Shown here: positions 1 through 8,471 of the stretch, piece by piece
Position numbering within the stretch: position 1 is the stretch's first letter
Layout of the letters: every line of letters begins with the position of its first letter
DNA from: Planctomycetota bacterium
GTDB taxonomy: Bacteria; Planctomycetota; Planctomycetia; Isosphaerales; Isosphaeraceae
Assembly (NCBI GenBank): GCA_028291545.1
Contig: JAQGHR010000044.1
Coordinates: forward strand, 1-33,135
Length of the DNA stretch: 33,135 bases
Reading direction: 5' to 3'
Made by a program: the position numbers and the translations under genes
Notes under the pieces: model-generated
What the model was told of the DNA's origin: nothing
Seen by the model: only the letters and a program-made list of their open reading frames with translations
Database searches by the model: none

Positions 1-908
<908 letters not shown>

Positions 909-991
909 TTAGTGTTTGCAAGAAACGCGATATCGTGAATCGATGATCCGTTACTGAAAGTCATTCTCGATCGGCAGGTTTCGCATGCGCC

Positions 992-1384
992 TCATCCCCT
1001 CGCGCGAACTCCGGATTCACGCTCGATCCTCCGGGCGCAACGGATGCAGTATCGGGCGTAGGGAATGGCCTCCAGGCGGTTCAGAGAGATCTCAAGATGG
1101 CAAGAATCGCAGTAGCCGAGGGTCCCTTGATCGATGCGGGATAACGCGTCGTTGACCTCACTCAAGATTTGTCCTTCGTTCTGCAGCAACTCAAGCTCGA
1201 CCTCTTCGGCGTACTCGTCAATGGCGGCGTTTGCGGGGTGGTTCGGCACGTCGGAGAGGCTGCCACTGGAGACCCCTCCGACGGGCCGATGGGCCTCACT
1301 CTCCAACTCCGAGAAATCGGTACCAAGCCGCTGCTTCAAGGCCAGCAGCCGCCGCCGGAAATATTCCATCTCCACCTTGGTCAT
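992..1384 (-). CDS. DksA/TraR-type C4 zinc-finger protein
   Basis: A 130-residue protein of the DksA/TraR family, whose members bind the RNA polymerase secondary channel or act as general stress regulators. It has an N-terminal helical region (residues 5-85, probable coiled coil). A C4 zinc finger follows with Cys92-x2-Cys95 and Cys113-x2-Cys116, then the family-typical RLEAIPYARYCIRCAR. The layout resembles the shorter Gram-positive YteA-like members more than E. coli DksA. The start is ATG at 1384, preceded by GGAAGGGGAAACC; the open frame continues upstream to 1615 but that part has no family similarity. The tip region reads PNHPANAA where related proteins usually have acidic residues (DNHPAD), so polymerase regulation may differ. 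It lies 128 nt upstream of dnaK on the same strand and could share its transcription. Confidence 0.85.
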   Translation of the reverse strand: MTKVEMEYFRRRLLALKQRLGTDFSELESEAHRPVGGVSSGSLSDVPNHPANAAIDEYAEEVELELLQNEGQILSEVNDALSRIDQGTLGYCDSCHLEISLNRLEAIPYARYCIRCARRIERESGVRARG

Positions 1385-1594
1385 GGTTTCCCCTTCCGAG
1401 CGCCGTGTGACCACCCGATCTCTCCAAGAACCCTCGGCGCAGTCGTGGACGCTTTCGGACGCCGATTCGTACGCATGCACTCTCTCGTTCGCCGCTTTCA
1501 ATCGGCGATCATGCCCCAGCGATCTGCTCAGGGCATGACCCGCGGCAAAATCGGAATTTGCCGTCCTTGGCGCGTCACTCGAAGTTGAGGACTT

Positions 1595-1650
1595 GACCCG
1601 TGGAGACTCGCTCACGGGTCGTCATTCGGGGGTGGCGCTCCATCCACCCC
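1595..1650. other. Two tandem stem-loops in the gene-free region
   Basis: Hairpin 1 pairs GACCCGTG (1595-1602) with CACGGGTC (1613-1620), 8 bp with a 10-nt loop. Hairpin 2 pairs GGGGTGG (1629-1635) with CCACCCC (1644-1650), 7 bp with an 8-nt loop. Both are perfect and only 8 nt apart. On the minus strand they would lie in a long leader of the DksA-like gene; on the plus strand they could be part of a small RNA. There is no T-run to make either a classical terminator. Confidence 0.45.
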
Positions 1651-1994
1651 GCCAGGAAAGGCCTCCGAGTGAGCTCTCGCAACGCGGGCTTCCGTCATGA
1701 ACGACAACACGCTGGCAAATCTCCCTCGATGGCTAAACACAACTTGCGTGCCCCGACGGGACCTCGTTGCACCTCCTCGGCCAGTACGGTTGACAAGCTC
1801 AGCCGGCGATAGGGATTGAGTTTTCGCGATCGTGGTGAGACCGGATCGGTCTTGATGTGGCTCGAATGGCCGTTTGTGACAATTTGTCCATCATGCGGCA
1901 CTGGCCGACAGATTGTCTCGCCCCGATCGGCTCGCTACAGAGTGACGATTTAGCCGGGGCTACGGCGGTTTTTAAACTTATCCAAGCATTTCGA

Positions 1995-2024
1995 TTGCCA
2001 AACGGATTGGTTAGCGAATAGAAT
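1995..2024 (+). promoter_or_regulatory. Possible housekeeping promoter upstream of the sigma-54 activator gene
   Basis: TTGCCA (1995-2000) and TAGAAT (2019-2024) are separated by 18 nt and lie in the most A/T-rich part of the gene-free region. They match the -35/-10 consensus 5/6 and 4-5/6. The start codon is about 310 nt downstream, so a long leader would be implied. Assigned by eye only. Confidence 0.35.
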
Positions 2025-2320
2025 GCCGCCACGGGCAGATGAAGAGTAGACGCCGGGCGGCCTTTTTCGCGGCCTGGTTGAGGGGTTCATCAGGCATAGA
2101 CACGGTTCAGCAGCCTTTCCTCTCCGAGGTGCTGAGCACGTTTACGCGGGCGAAAGAACCGTTCTGTTTGCGCCACGGTGGGTCACCGGACCTTCCGAGC
2201 GACTCCGGGAGGGTTGTGGCATTCACGCTCGGTTCCTGGCCCAGCCTCTCGCTCCACGTCTTGACTCTCCTGGACCGCAACGAGCGACATGGTGATCCGC
2301 TCTGAGTCTTCCGCTTGCAC

Positions 2321-2326
2321 GGAGGG
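2321..2326 (+). promoter_or_regulatory. Ribosome binding site deciding a GTG start
   Basis: GGAGGG lies 10 nt before the GTG at 2337. It favours that start over the in-frame ATG at 2289, which has no comparable site and would add 16 residues ahead of the receiver fold. Confidence 0.6.
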
Positions 2327-2336
2327 AGCGACAGCC

Positions 2337-3749
2337 GTGGCCCATATCCTGCTGATTGACGACGATCCGGCCTCGATCCCCAAACAGGTGCGTCAGTCGT
2401 TCCCGCCTCCCGAGCATCGGGTCGAGGTCGTGCATAACGGCGACTGCCTCGCGCGGATTCGCACAAATGCACCCGATGTGATCCTCCTCGTTCTCCACGT
2501 CCCGGATCAGTCTGGTCTGGAGATTTTCGAGGCAATCCGAGATCTCGACCGGCGCATCCCCGTCGTTTTTATCACCTCATCGAAGACGGCGGAAAGCGCC
2601 ATCGAAGCCATGCAGCGCGGGGCTTACGACTTCCTTTTCAAGCCGCTCGACGCGCAGCGGCTTCAACGGGTTGTGGGCTCGGCGCTTGAGGTCGCCTGTC
2701 GGATGCGTGAGCCCGCTCTGGCAGCGGAGACCTATCCCGACTTCGAGGTGGAGGGGCCGATCGTCGGCTCGTGCCCCTCGATGCTCGATGTTTACAAGGC
2801 GGTCGGTCGCGTCTCCGGCCAGAATGTTCCCGTCCTGATCACGGGAGAGAGCGGCACGGGGAAGGAGCAGATCGCCCTGGCCATCTACCGACATAGCACC
2901 CGCGCCCGGGCTTCGTTCACGGCCCTCAACTGCGCGGCCATCCCAGAGAGCCTGCTGGAAAGCGAACTGTTCGGTCACGAGCGCGGGGCCTTCACCGGCG
3001 CCGACCGGCGACGTCTCGGCAAGTTCGAGCAATGCAACGGCGGCACCCTCCTCCTCGACGAGATCGGCGACATGTCGCTGGGCTTGCAGGCCAAGATCCT
3101 GCGCCTGATGCAGGATCAATGGTTCGCGCGCGTGGGAGGCAGCGAAATGGTTCGCACCGACGTGCGCCTGATCGCGTCGACCCACCGCGACCTGAGGGCC
3201 TGGTCGTCGTCCGACAAATTTCGGCCGGACCTCTATTACCGGTTGAGCGTCTTCACGATCCACTTGCCGCCTCTCCGTGAACGAGGTGACGACCTGTTGT
3301 TGCTGATTCAACACTTCCTCCGGCGTTACAGTCGAGAGCTCGGAAAAGAGGTGCGTGAAGTGGCTCCGGAGGCCATGGACCGGCTGCGCAGATACACCTG
3401 GCCCGGCAACGTCCGTGAGTTGCAGAGCGTCCTGAAGAATGCCCTGCTGCAGGCAAGCGGGACCGTCCTCCTCTCCGACTTTCTTTCCGAGGATATGTTC
3501 TTTGATTCCCGGGAGCCCGATCAGATCGCGGTTCGGCCGCCTCGTGTTCGCGGCACGTCCCTCTCCGCCATGGAGCGCGATGCGATCCAGGAATGTCTGA
3601 TCCAGGCCGGGGGTAACCGCCAGCAGACCGCTGAACTCCTGGGGATCAGCACGCGGACTCTCCTGCGCAAGATCCGAGACTACCAATTGCGAGATCCTTT
3701 GCGGCAACCACTTGCATCCGGCGACGAGAGTGTAACGACGCCGCGATGA
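2337..3749 (+). CDS. Sigma-54-dependent response regulator (NtrC type) lacking the phospho-acceptor Asp
   Basis: A 470-residue NtrC-like activator with three domains: receiver (about 1-118), AAA+ sigma-54 interaction domain (about 139-370) and Fis-type helix-turn-helix (about 415-450). The AAA+ part looks active: Walker A GESGTGKE (170-177), GAFTGA loop (217-222) for sigma-54 contact, Walker B TLLLDE (237-242) and arginine-finger region RPDLYYRL (296-303). The receiver keeps the acidic pocket (Asp8-Asp10), Thr80 and Lys102. At the phosphorylation position, however, it reads ILLVLHVPDQSG, with Val52 (codon GTT, 2490-2492) where Asp is expected. Ordinary phosphorylation by a histidine kinase is therefore unlikely, and no kinase gene is adjacent. 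It may be constitutively active or use another signal. The next operon starts about 270 nt downstream, and control of that operon is only a guess. Confidence 0.93.
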   Translation: MAHILLIDDDPASIPKQVRQSFPPPEHRVEVVHNGDCLARIRTNAPDVILLVLHVPDQSGLEIFEAIRDLDRRIPVVFITSSKTAESAIEAMQRGAYDFLFKPLDAQRLQRVVGSALEVACRMREPALAAETYPDFEVEGPIVGSCPSMLDVYKAVGRVSGQNVPVLITGESGTGKEQIALAIYRHSTRARASFTALNCAAIPESLLESELFGHERGAFTGADRRRLGKFEQCNGGTLLLDEIGDMSLGLQAKILRLMQDQWFARVGGSEMVRTDVRLIASTHRDLRAWSSSDKFRPDLYYRLSVFTIHLPPLRERGDDLLLLIQHFLRRYSRELGKEVREVAPEAMDRLRRYTWPGNVRELQSVLKNALLQASGTVLLSDFLSEDMFFDSREPDQIAVRPPRVRGTSLSAMERDAIQECLIQAGGNRQQTAELLGISTRTLLRKIRDYQLRDPLRQPLASGDESVTTPR

Positions 3750-3756
3750 ATAAACC

Positions 3757-3773
3757 CGCCGTCTCGGTCGGCG
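3757..3773 (+). terminator. Weak terminator-like hairpin after the sigma-54 activator gene
   Basis: CGCCG (3757-3761) pairs with CGGCG (3769-3773) around a 7-nt loop, 7 nt past the stop codon. A second small stem, GTCC/GGAC, follows. There is no T-run, so intrinsic termination is uncertain. Confidence 0.3.
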
Positions 3774-4017
3774 TGTGTCCGGGCGGACGCCTCCCGTCGT
3801 GTTCCCCGGATGGCGACGTTGCGCATGGATGGCATCGGCGTCGCTTGCGAAGTCCCCTTCGGGGCACCACCAAAGGGACAGGCTGGCCGATCGCCGCTGG
3901 ACGCCGTACGAACTTTGTTCGTCGCGTCACCCTCCAGAGGCTTCCAAGCGCTGCGCGCGACACATACAATCCGCGTGCGAGGTTTGAACGAAATCGCACG
4001 CCGGAATCGGGAATGCC

Positions 4018-5067
4018 ATGACGATCCAGTCCGAGCCTCTGGAGTCGTGGATCGCGACGATCTTTACGGCGGCCGGGTGCCTTCCACCGGAAGGCAGGCG
4101 GGTCGCGCATCATCTCGTCGAGGCCAATCTCGTCGGTCACGATTCGCATGGGGTGATCCGCGTCGCGACGTATGTGGACTGGCTCCGCGATGGCAAGGTC
4201 TTCGCCAACAAGTCACTGGAGGTCGTCACCGACACCGACGTCCTAGCCGTCGTGGATGGCCAGTTCGGGCTCGGACAGACCATCGGCGAGGAGGCGATGG
4301 AGCTTGGGATCGCCAAATGCGCGCGGCACGGGATGGCCGTAATCGCCCTGCGAAATTCGGGGCACCTGGGCCGCATTGGCGACTGGGCGCTCATGGCGGC
4401 GAGCGCGGGGTTGCTCTCGTTGCACTTCGTCAATACGAGCGGAGGCGGCATCCTGGTGGCCCCGGCAGGCGGGTCGCGACGAAGGTTGTCGGCCAATCCC
4501 GTCGCGGCAGGCGTTCCGGTGCGGGGCGGCATGCCGCTGATCCTCGATATCTCGACCTGCACCATCGCCGAAGGGAAGGTGCGGGTTGCCTTCAATCGAG
4601 GCGAGCGCGTCCCGGAGGGCTGTCTCCTCGATGGCAGCGGCCAGCCGACGGACGACCCGCGCGCCTTTTATGCCGATCCTCCCGGCGCGATCCTGCCGCT
4701 CGGCGGGCACAAGGGCTACGGCCTGAGCGTGATCGTTGAGATGCTCGCTGGCGCTCTCACCGGCGGTTCCTGTAGCAATCCTTCCATCCGCCGCGTTGCC
4801 AACAACATGTTGACAATCTTTCTTGCGCCGTCCGCGTTCGGGTCGGAGGAGGAATTCGCCCAGGAGGCGAGTCGATTCATTGAGCACGTGAAGGATTGCC
4901 CCACAGTCGAGCCAGGCGGCGAGATCCTGATGCCGGGCGAACCCGAGGAGCGCACGAAGGCGAGGCGCTTGCACGAGGGGATCGAACTGGATGAGACAAC
5001 GCTCTCCCAGCTTCGCGCGACGTGCCGCAGGCTCAATGTCTCCGACGGTCCGGCGGGAATCGCATGA
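4018..5067 (+). CDS. Ldh_2-family (malate/L-lactate/ureidoglycolate-type) NAD(P)-dependent dehydrogenase
   Basis: A 349-residue cytoplasmic oxidoreductase of the Ldh_2 family (malate, ureidoglycolate and 2,3-diketogulonate reductase types), which interconverts 2-hydroxy and 2-oxo acids using NAD(P). Family motifs seen are GHDSHGVIR (40-48), NSGHLGRIG (113-121) with the putative catalytic His116, EGKVRVA (185-191) and GGHKGYGLS (229-237). The length is normal for the family. It is the first gene of a four-gene operon. Its stop overlaps the next start by 4 nt (ATGA at 5064-5067), which points to translational coupling with the transporter. The substrate cannot be read from sequence; the neighbours suggest a sugar-derived or hydroxy acid. 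No strong Shine-Dalgarno precedes the ATG, but a start further upstream would leave the family alignment. Confidence 0.9.
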   Translation: MTIQSEPLESWIATIFTAAGCLPPEGRRVAHHLVEANLVGHDSHGVIRVATYVDWLRDGKVFANKSLEVVTDTDVLAVVDGQFGLGQTIGEEAMELGIAKCARHGMAVIALRNSGHLGRIGDWALMAASAGLLSLHFVNTSGGGILVAPAGGSRRRLSANPVAAGVPVRGGMPLILDISTCTIAEGKVRVAFNRGERVPEGCLLDGSGQPTDDPRAFYADPPGAILPLGGHKGYGLSVIVEMLAGALTGGSCSNPSIRRVANNMLTIFLAPSAFGSEEEFAQEASRFIEHVKDCPTVEPGGEILMPGEPEERTKARRLHEGIELDETTLSQLRATCRRLNVSDGPAGIA

Positions 5068-6803
5068 CGCTCTACGGCCTCAAATGGATCGACCTCGCGA
5101 TGATCGTCGCCTATTTCCTGGCGATCACGATCATCGGGTTCTGGGCCTCGCGTCGCGTGAAGAATGAAGGCGACTTCTTTCTCGGCGGTCGCAAGTTCGG
5201 CAAGGGCCTGTTGACGATGCACTGGCTCTGCACGGGCACGCACAGCGAGATGGCCGTGCAGGTCGCGGGGGCGACGGCTCGGGTCGGCCTGGGAGGGATC
5301 TGGTATCAGTGGATGTGGCTGTTCTCCACGCCGTTCTACTGGCTGATCGCGCCGGTGACTCGCCGATTGCGCGTGACGACAACCGGCGATTTCTTCCGCA
5401 TTCGGTACGGGCGAAGCCTCGAAATGTTCTACACGCTCGTCGCGTTGCTCTACCTCGCCCTCTCGATCGCGCTGCTGCTTCGCGGCGCGGGGGCGGCGAT
5501 CTCGGGCGCGACGGGCGGACTCGTACCGACCGAGCGGTCGGTGATCGTCCTGGCGGTGCTGTTCTCCACCTATGTCATGGCTGGGGGCCTGGTCGCGGCC
5601 GCCGTGACGGACGTGCTCCAGGGCGTCATGATCGTGGTCCTCTCCGTGATGCTGATCCCGGCGGGCCTGGCGCATGTCGGTGGATTTTCCGGTCTCCATC
5701 AGCAACTTGGTCCGGGCCTGTTTGCGATCACGGCGCCGGCCGGGACCCGAGAAGGAGACCCGTGGTTCGTCGTCGCCATGTCCTTGCTCGGCCTGGTCGG
5801 AGTCGTCGTCCAGCCGCACGTGATGAGCGCGACCGGCTCCGGAAAAACGGAGACGGAGGCGAGGGTCGGGATGGTTTACGGCAACCTCATCAAGCGTTTG
5901 CTGACGATCGCCTGGGCCATCACCGGCCTGATCTCGATCGCGGCCTTTCCGGAGATCCTCCGCGGGCTGGACCCGGCCAGCGACGAATACCGCGCCGCGA
6001 GCGAGACCCTGTTCGGCCGTTCGACCCAGCAATTCCTCGGCGATGGCTGGCGAGGTCTGATGATCGCCTGCCTGATCGCCGGGGTGACGAGCGCCGAGAC
6101 GTTCATGGTCGTCGGCTCCGCACTGTTCACCCGCAATATCTATCGAAGAGTTGTCGGCCCGAGGAGTCCCGCGCAGGAACTTCTGGTGGGCCGTCTGGCT
6201 TCGGTTGGTCTCCTTGTCCTGGGGATCATGCTGGCCACCTGGGCGGGAAGCGTCACGCAACTCGTCGTGCTCTCGGTGCAATTGATCGGGCTGCTCGGGG
6301 CCGCGTTCTGGCTGGGTGTGACGTGGCGGCGCGCCAACGCCGCGGGCGTCTGGGCGGGGGTCGCGGGGGGCCTCTCGGCCTGGGTGATTGCGAGCCTCGA
6401 CACGACGACCTGGCAGATGCGCCGTCTCGATCATCCCGGACCGATCCTCGCGATGCTCGCCGTCGAATTCGGCCTGATGATCCTCGTCAGCCTGTGTACC
6501 CGACCCGCCCCGGCCGCTCGGCTCGACCCGTTCTTCGCTCGCCTCCTCACGCCCGTTGGCCTCGAAGCGACGGTGATGAGCGACTCTGGCGAGATCGAGG
6601 ACGATGACGACGTGAACCTCGGCATGGATGGTCCGTCGCTGGATTACGGGAAGGCGGCCCATTTCGGCGTGGCGAGGCTCCAGGCGCTCGGGATCGAGGT
6701 GCCCCGCATGGGCGTCTTCGACGTGGCAGGCTTCCTGCTCGCGTGGGGGATGGTGGCGGCCCTGATCGGATTGCTGGTCTGGCTGGCGAGATGGGGAGGT
6801 TGA
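5064..6803 (+). CDS. Sodium:solute symporter (SSS family)
   Basis: A 579-residue inner-membrane transporter of the SSS/SLC5 family, which takes up solutes with Na+. About a dozen hydrophobic segments are visible, starting with LAMIVAYFLAITIIGFW. The loop ASRRVKNEGDFFLGGRKFGKG is typical of the family after the first helix, and GGLVAAAVTDVLQGVMIV is the conserved central signature region. ATG 5064 was chosen because it overlaps the previous stop (ATGA) and begins directly before the first membrane segment; the frame opens further upstream, inside the dehydrogenase gene. Beyond the core there is a hydrophilic tail with an acidic patch (EIEDDDDVN) and a last hydrophobic segment near the C-terminus. 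Likely role: uptake of the acid metabolised by the three neighbouring enzymes. Confidence 0.92.
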   Translation: MTLYGLKWIDLAMIVAYFLAITIIGFWASRRVKNEGDFFLGGRKFGKGLLTMHWLCTGTHSEMAVQVAGATARVGLGGIWYQWMWLFSTPFYWLIAPVTRRLRVTTTGDFFRIRYGRSLEMFYTLVALLYLALSIALLLRGAGAAISGATGGLVPTERSVIVLAVLFSTYVMAGGLVAAAVTDVLQGVMIVVLSVMLIPAGLAHVGGFSGLHQQLGPGLFAITAPAGTREGDPWFVVAMSLLGLVGVVVQPHVMSATGSGKTETEARVGMVYGNLIKRLLTIAWAITGLISIAAFPEILRGLDPASDEYRAASETLFGRSTQQFLGDGWRGLMIACLIAGVTSAETFMVVGSALFTRNIYRRVVGPRSPAQELLVGRLASVGLLVLGIMLATWAGSVTQLVVLSVQLIGLLGAAFWLGVTWRRANAAGVWAGVAGGLSAWVIASLDTTTWQMRRLDHPGPILAMLAVEFGLMILVSLCTRPAPAARLDPFFARLLTPVGLEATVMSDSGEIEDDDDVNLGMDGPSLDYGKAAHFGVARLQALGIEVPRMGVFDVAGFLLAWGMVAALIGLLVWLARWGG

Positions 6804-6839
6804 GATGGAGTCGTATCGATCGCACATCGAGGCACAGCG

Positions 6840-7634
6840 ATGATCGAGAACGGTAATGAACTGAAGCGCAAGCTGGCGGCGGGCAAGACGACCGCCGGCT
6901 TGTGGGTGACCCTGGAGTCCGCGACGATTACCGAGATCGCGGTGGTCCTCGGTTACGACTGGGTGGTGATCGACACCGAACATGGCCACCTCGATTTACG
7001 CGAGGTGCTCGACCATGTTCGCGCCGTCCGAGGTGCCTCCACGACCCCGATCGTTCGCATCCAGGAAATCGAGCAAGGTACGATCAAGCGCGTGCTGGAT
7101 ATCGGCGCGGCGGGGATCATCGTGCCGCAGGTAACATGCGCCGAGGACGTCGAGCGGGCGGTCCGGTTCGCGAAATATCCGCCCCGTGGAATTCGCGGTG
7201 TCGGCGGCGAACGGGCGACACGGTGGGGGATGGGGCTGCGTGAAATGACCGGGGTGGCCGATCAGGAAACGATGGTGATCCCGCTGGTGGAAACGGTCGC
7301 CGCGGGTGAGGCGATTGACCAGATTCTCGACGTGCCCGGCGTCGATGCCATCTTTTTCGGACCCGCCGATTACTCCGCCTCGGCCGGCCATCTCGGCGAG
7401 TGGGAAGGGCCGGGGGTTGCCTCCCGGTTACTCGAATTGAAGGATAGGATCGTGGCGCGGGGCGTACCGTGCGGCATCATGGCGACTGATGTGGAGAACG
7501 CCAGGATGCGTGCCGCGCAGGGCTTCCGGATGATTGGTCTGGGATCGGACACGGGGCTATTGATCCGCTCGTCTCGTGAGGCGCTCGCGGCCCTACGTGG
7601 TCCGGAACCCGGCATTGAAAAGGATAAATCGTGA
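6840..7634 (+). CDS. HpcH/HpaI-family aldolase (class II, 2-oxo-3-deoxy acid type)
   Basis: A 264-residue metal-dependent aldolase that cleaves 2-oxo-4-hydroxy acids to pyruvate plus an aldehyde. Residues matching the known HpcH/HpaI site are all present: Glu47-His48 in VIDTEHGHLDL, Arg73 in VRIQ, Asp87 in LDIGAAG, and the metal ligands Glu151 (PLVETV) and Asp177 (FFGPADYSAS). Length and motif order fit the KDR/HpaI/GarL group. It lies 36 nt after the symporter gene and its stop TGA overlaps the next ATG (TGATG). In context it probably performs the carbon-cleaving step of the operon's pathway. The substrate (keto-deoxy sugar acid versus hydroxy-oxo-heptanedioate type) cannot be told from sequence. 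Confidence 0.92.
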   Translation: MIENGNELKRKLAAGKTTAGLWVTLESATITEIAVVLGYDWVVIDTEHGHLDLREVLDHVRAVRGASTTPIVRIQEIEQGTIKRVLDIGAAGIIVPQVTCAEDVERAVRFAKYPPRGIRGVGGERATRWGMGLREMTGVADQETMVIPLVETVAAGEAIDQILDVPGVDAIFFGPADYSASAGHLGEWEGPGVASRLLELKDRIVARGVPCGIMATDVENARMRAAQGFRMIGLGSDTGLLIRSSREALAALRGPEPGIEKDKS

Positions 7635-8389
7635 TGGACATGGCGTTCGCGGGGAAGGTCGCCCTGGTAACCGGGGGGTCGCGCGGGATCGGACGGGCGA
7701 CCGCGCTCCGTCTGGCCTCTGAAGGGGCCGATGTGGCCTTGAGCTATGTCACCCGCGCCGAAGAAGCCAACGCGGTGGTCGCCGGGATCGAGGCTCTGGG
7801 ACGCCGCGCGATGTGTGCCCCGTGTGACGTCTCGAAACCGGACGATGTCAACCGGCTGGTGGACGGGGCACGAGCGCGATTGGGCCCGATTGACCTGCTC
7901 GTTCATTGCGGCGCCATCAGCACGATGCGAGATCATAACGGACTGACTTATGAGGAATGGCGTCGGATGATCGACGTCAACTTGAACGGGACGTTCCTGG
8001 TGGTGTTCGCGGTCAAGGACGAGATGATCGAGCGCGGGTTCGGCCGGATCGTGACCGTCTCCTCGCTCGCCGCATTACGGCCTCGCAAGATGCAGATCCA
8101 CTACGCCTCGGCCAAGGCGGGCGTGATCGCGATGACGCGATGCTGCTCCGAGGCCTTCGCGCCCCACAACGTCCGCATCAACGGAGTCGCTCCGGGGCTC
8201 ATCGAGACGGAGATGGTTCACGTCCTCTCCGACGCGGCGATTGCCCGCGTGGTGGGAGAGACCCCGATGGGGCGCGTCGGCCAGCCCGAAGAGGTCGCCT
8301 CCGTGATCCGCTTCCTCCTCAGCGAGGAATCCAGCTTCATGACCGGCCACACCCTGGGCGTGAGCGGCGGGCGATTGACGCTGCCGTAA
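7634..8389 (+). CDS. Short-chain dehydrogenase/reductase (SDR, classical FabG-like)
   Basis: A 251-residue NAD(P)-dependent oxidoreductase with a Rossmann fold. Motifs: cofactor glycine motif TGGSRGIG (13-20), CDVS (64-67), HCGA (91-94) in the place of the usual NNAG, structural Asn in VNLNG (115-119), and the catalytic set Ser143/Ser144, Tyr157 and Lys161 (HYASAKAG). ATG 7634 is preferred to the GTG one codon earlier, because AAGGAT (7620-7625) lies 8 nt before it and the ATG overlaps the aldolase stop. It is the last gene of the operon and is followed by a strong hairpin. In this company it more likely oxidises a hydroxyl of the sugar-acid substrate than takes part in fatty-acid synthesis. 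Confidence 0.92.
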   Translation: MDMAFAGKVALVTGGSRGIGRATALRLASEGADVALSYVTRAEEANAVVAGIEALGRRAMCAPCDVSKPDDVNRLVDGARARLGPIDLLVHCGAISTMRDHNGLTYEEWRRMIDVNLNGTFLVVFAVKDEMIERGFGRIVTVSSLAALRPRKMQIHYASAKAGVIAMTRCCSEAFAPHNVRINGVAPGLIETEMVHVLSDAAIARVVGETPMGRVGQPEEVASVIRFLLSEESSFMTGHTLGVSGGRLTLP

Positions 8390-8408
8390 CTGGACCTCTC
8401 CAGAAACG

Positions 8409-8449
8409 TGGCGAGCCCGGTCGGGTCAGCAACGCGACCGGGCTCGCCA
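8409..8449. terminator. Strong bidirectional terminator hairpin between SDR and WD40 genes
   Basis: GGCGAGCCCGGTCG (8410-8423) and CGACCGGGCTCGCC (8435-8448) pair perfectly, extended by T8409-A8449, giving 15 bp with an 11-nt loop. It begins 20 nt after the SDR stop and ends 23 nt before the stop of the minus-strand WD40 gene, so it can serve both convergent transcripts. No long T-run follows on either strand. Confidence 0.75.
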
Positions 8450-8471
8450 TTAGTGACGTGAGACACTCGTC

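Larger units (their letters stand above)
1385..2336. other. Long gene-free region (about 950 nt)
   Basis: No open frame here has a convincing start, codon pattern or recognisable protein. It separates the divergent DksA-like gene (minus) and the sigma-54 activator gene (plus), so it must hold promoters for both. I see two tandem hairpins (1595-1620 and 1629-1650), an A/T-rich stretch near 1960-2025 and a plausible promoter at 1995-2024. No tRNA or known riboswitch was recognised. A small RNA or a long leader is possible but unproven. Confidence 0.6.

Noticed and set aside
2289..2336. ATG 2289 as start of the sigma-54 activator
   Set aside because: It adds 16 residues ahead of the receiver fold and has no good ribosome site, while GTG 2337 has GGAGGG 10 nt upstream.
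2490..2492. Frameshift or pseudogene in the sigma-54 activator explaining the lost Asp
   Set aside because: The reading frame is intact on both sides and all other motifs are in register, so it is a simple substitution.
2577..3707. 376-residue minus-strand open frame opposite the sigma-54 activator
   Set aside because: Antisense shadow of a clear NtrC-type gene.
4716..6989. 757-residue open frame on the minus strand opposite the symporter gene
   Set aside because: It overlaps three well-supported plus-strand genes. Its product is rich in Arg, His, Asp and Gln, as expected from the antisense frame of high-GC coding DNA, and has no domain.
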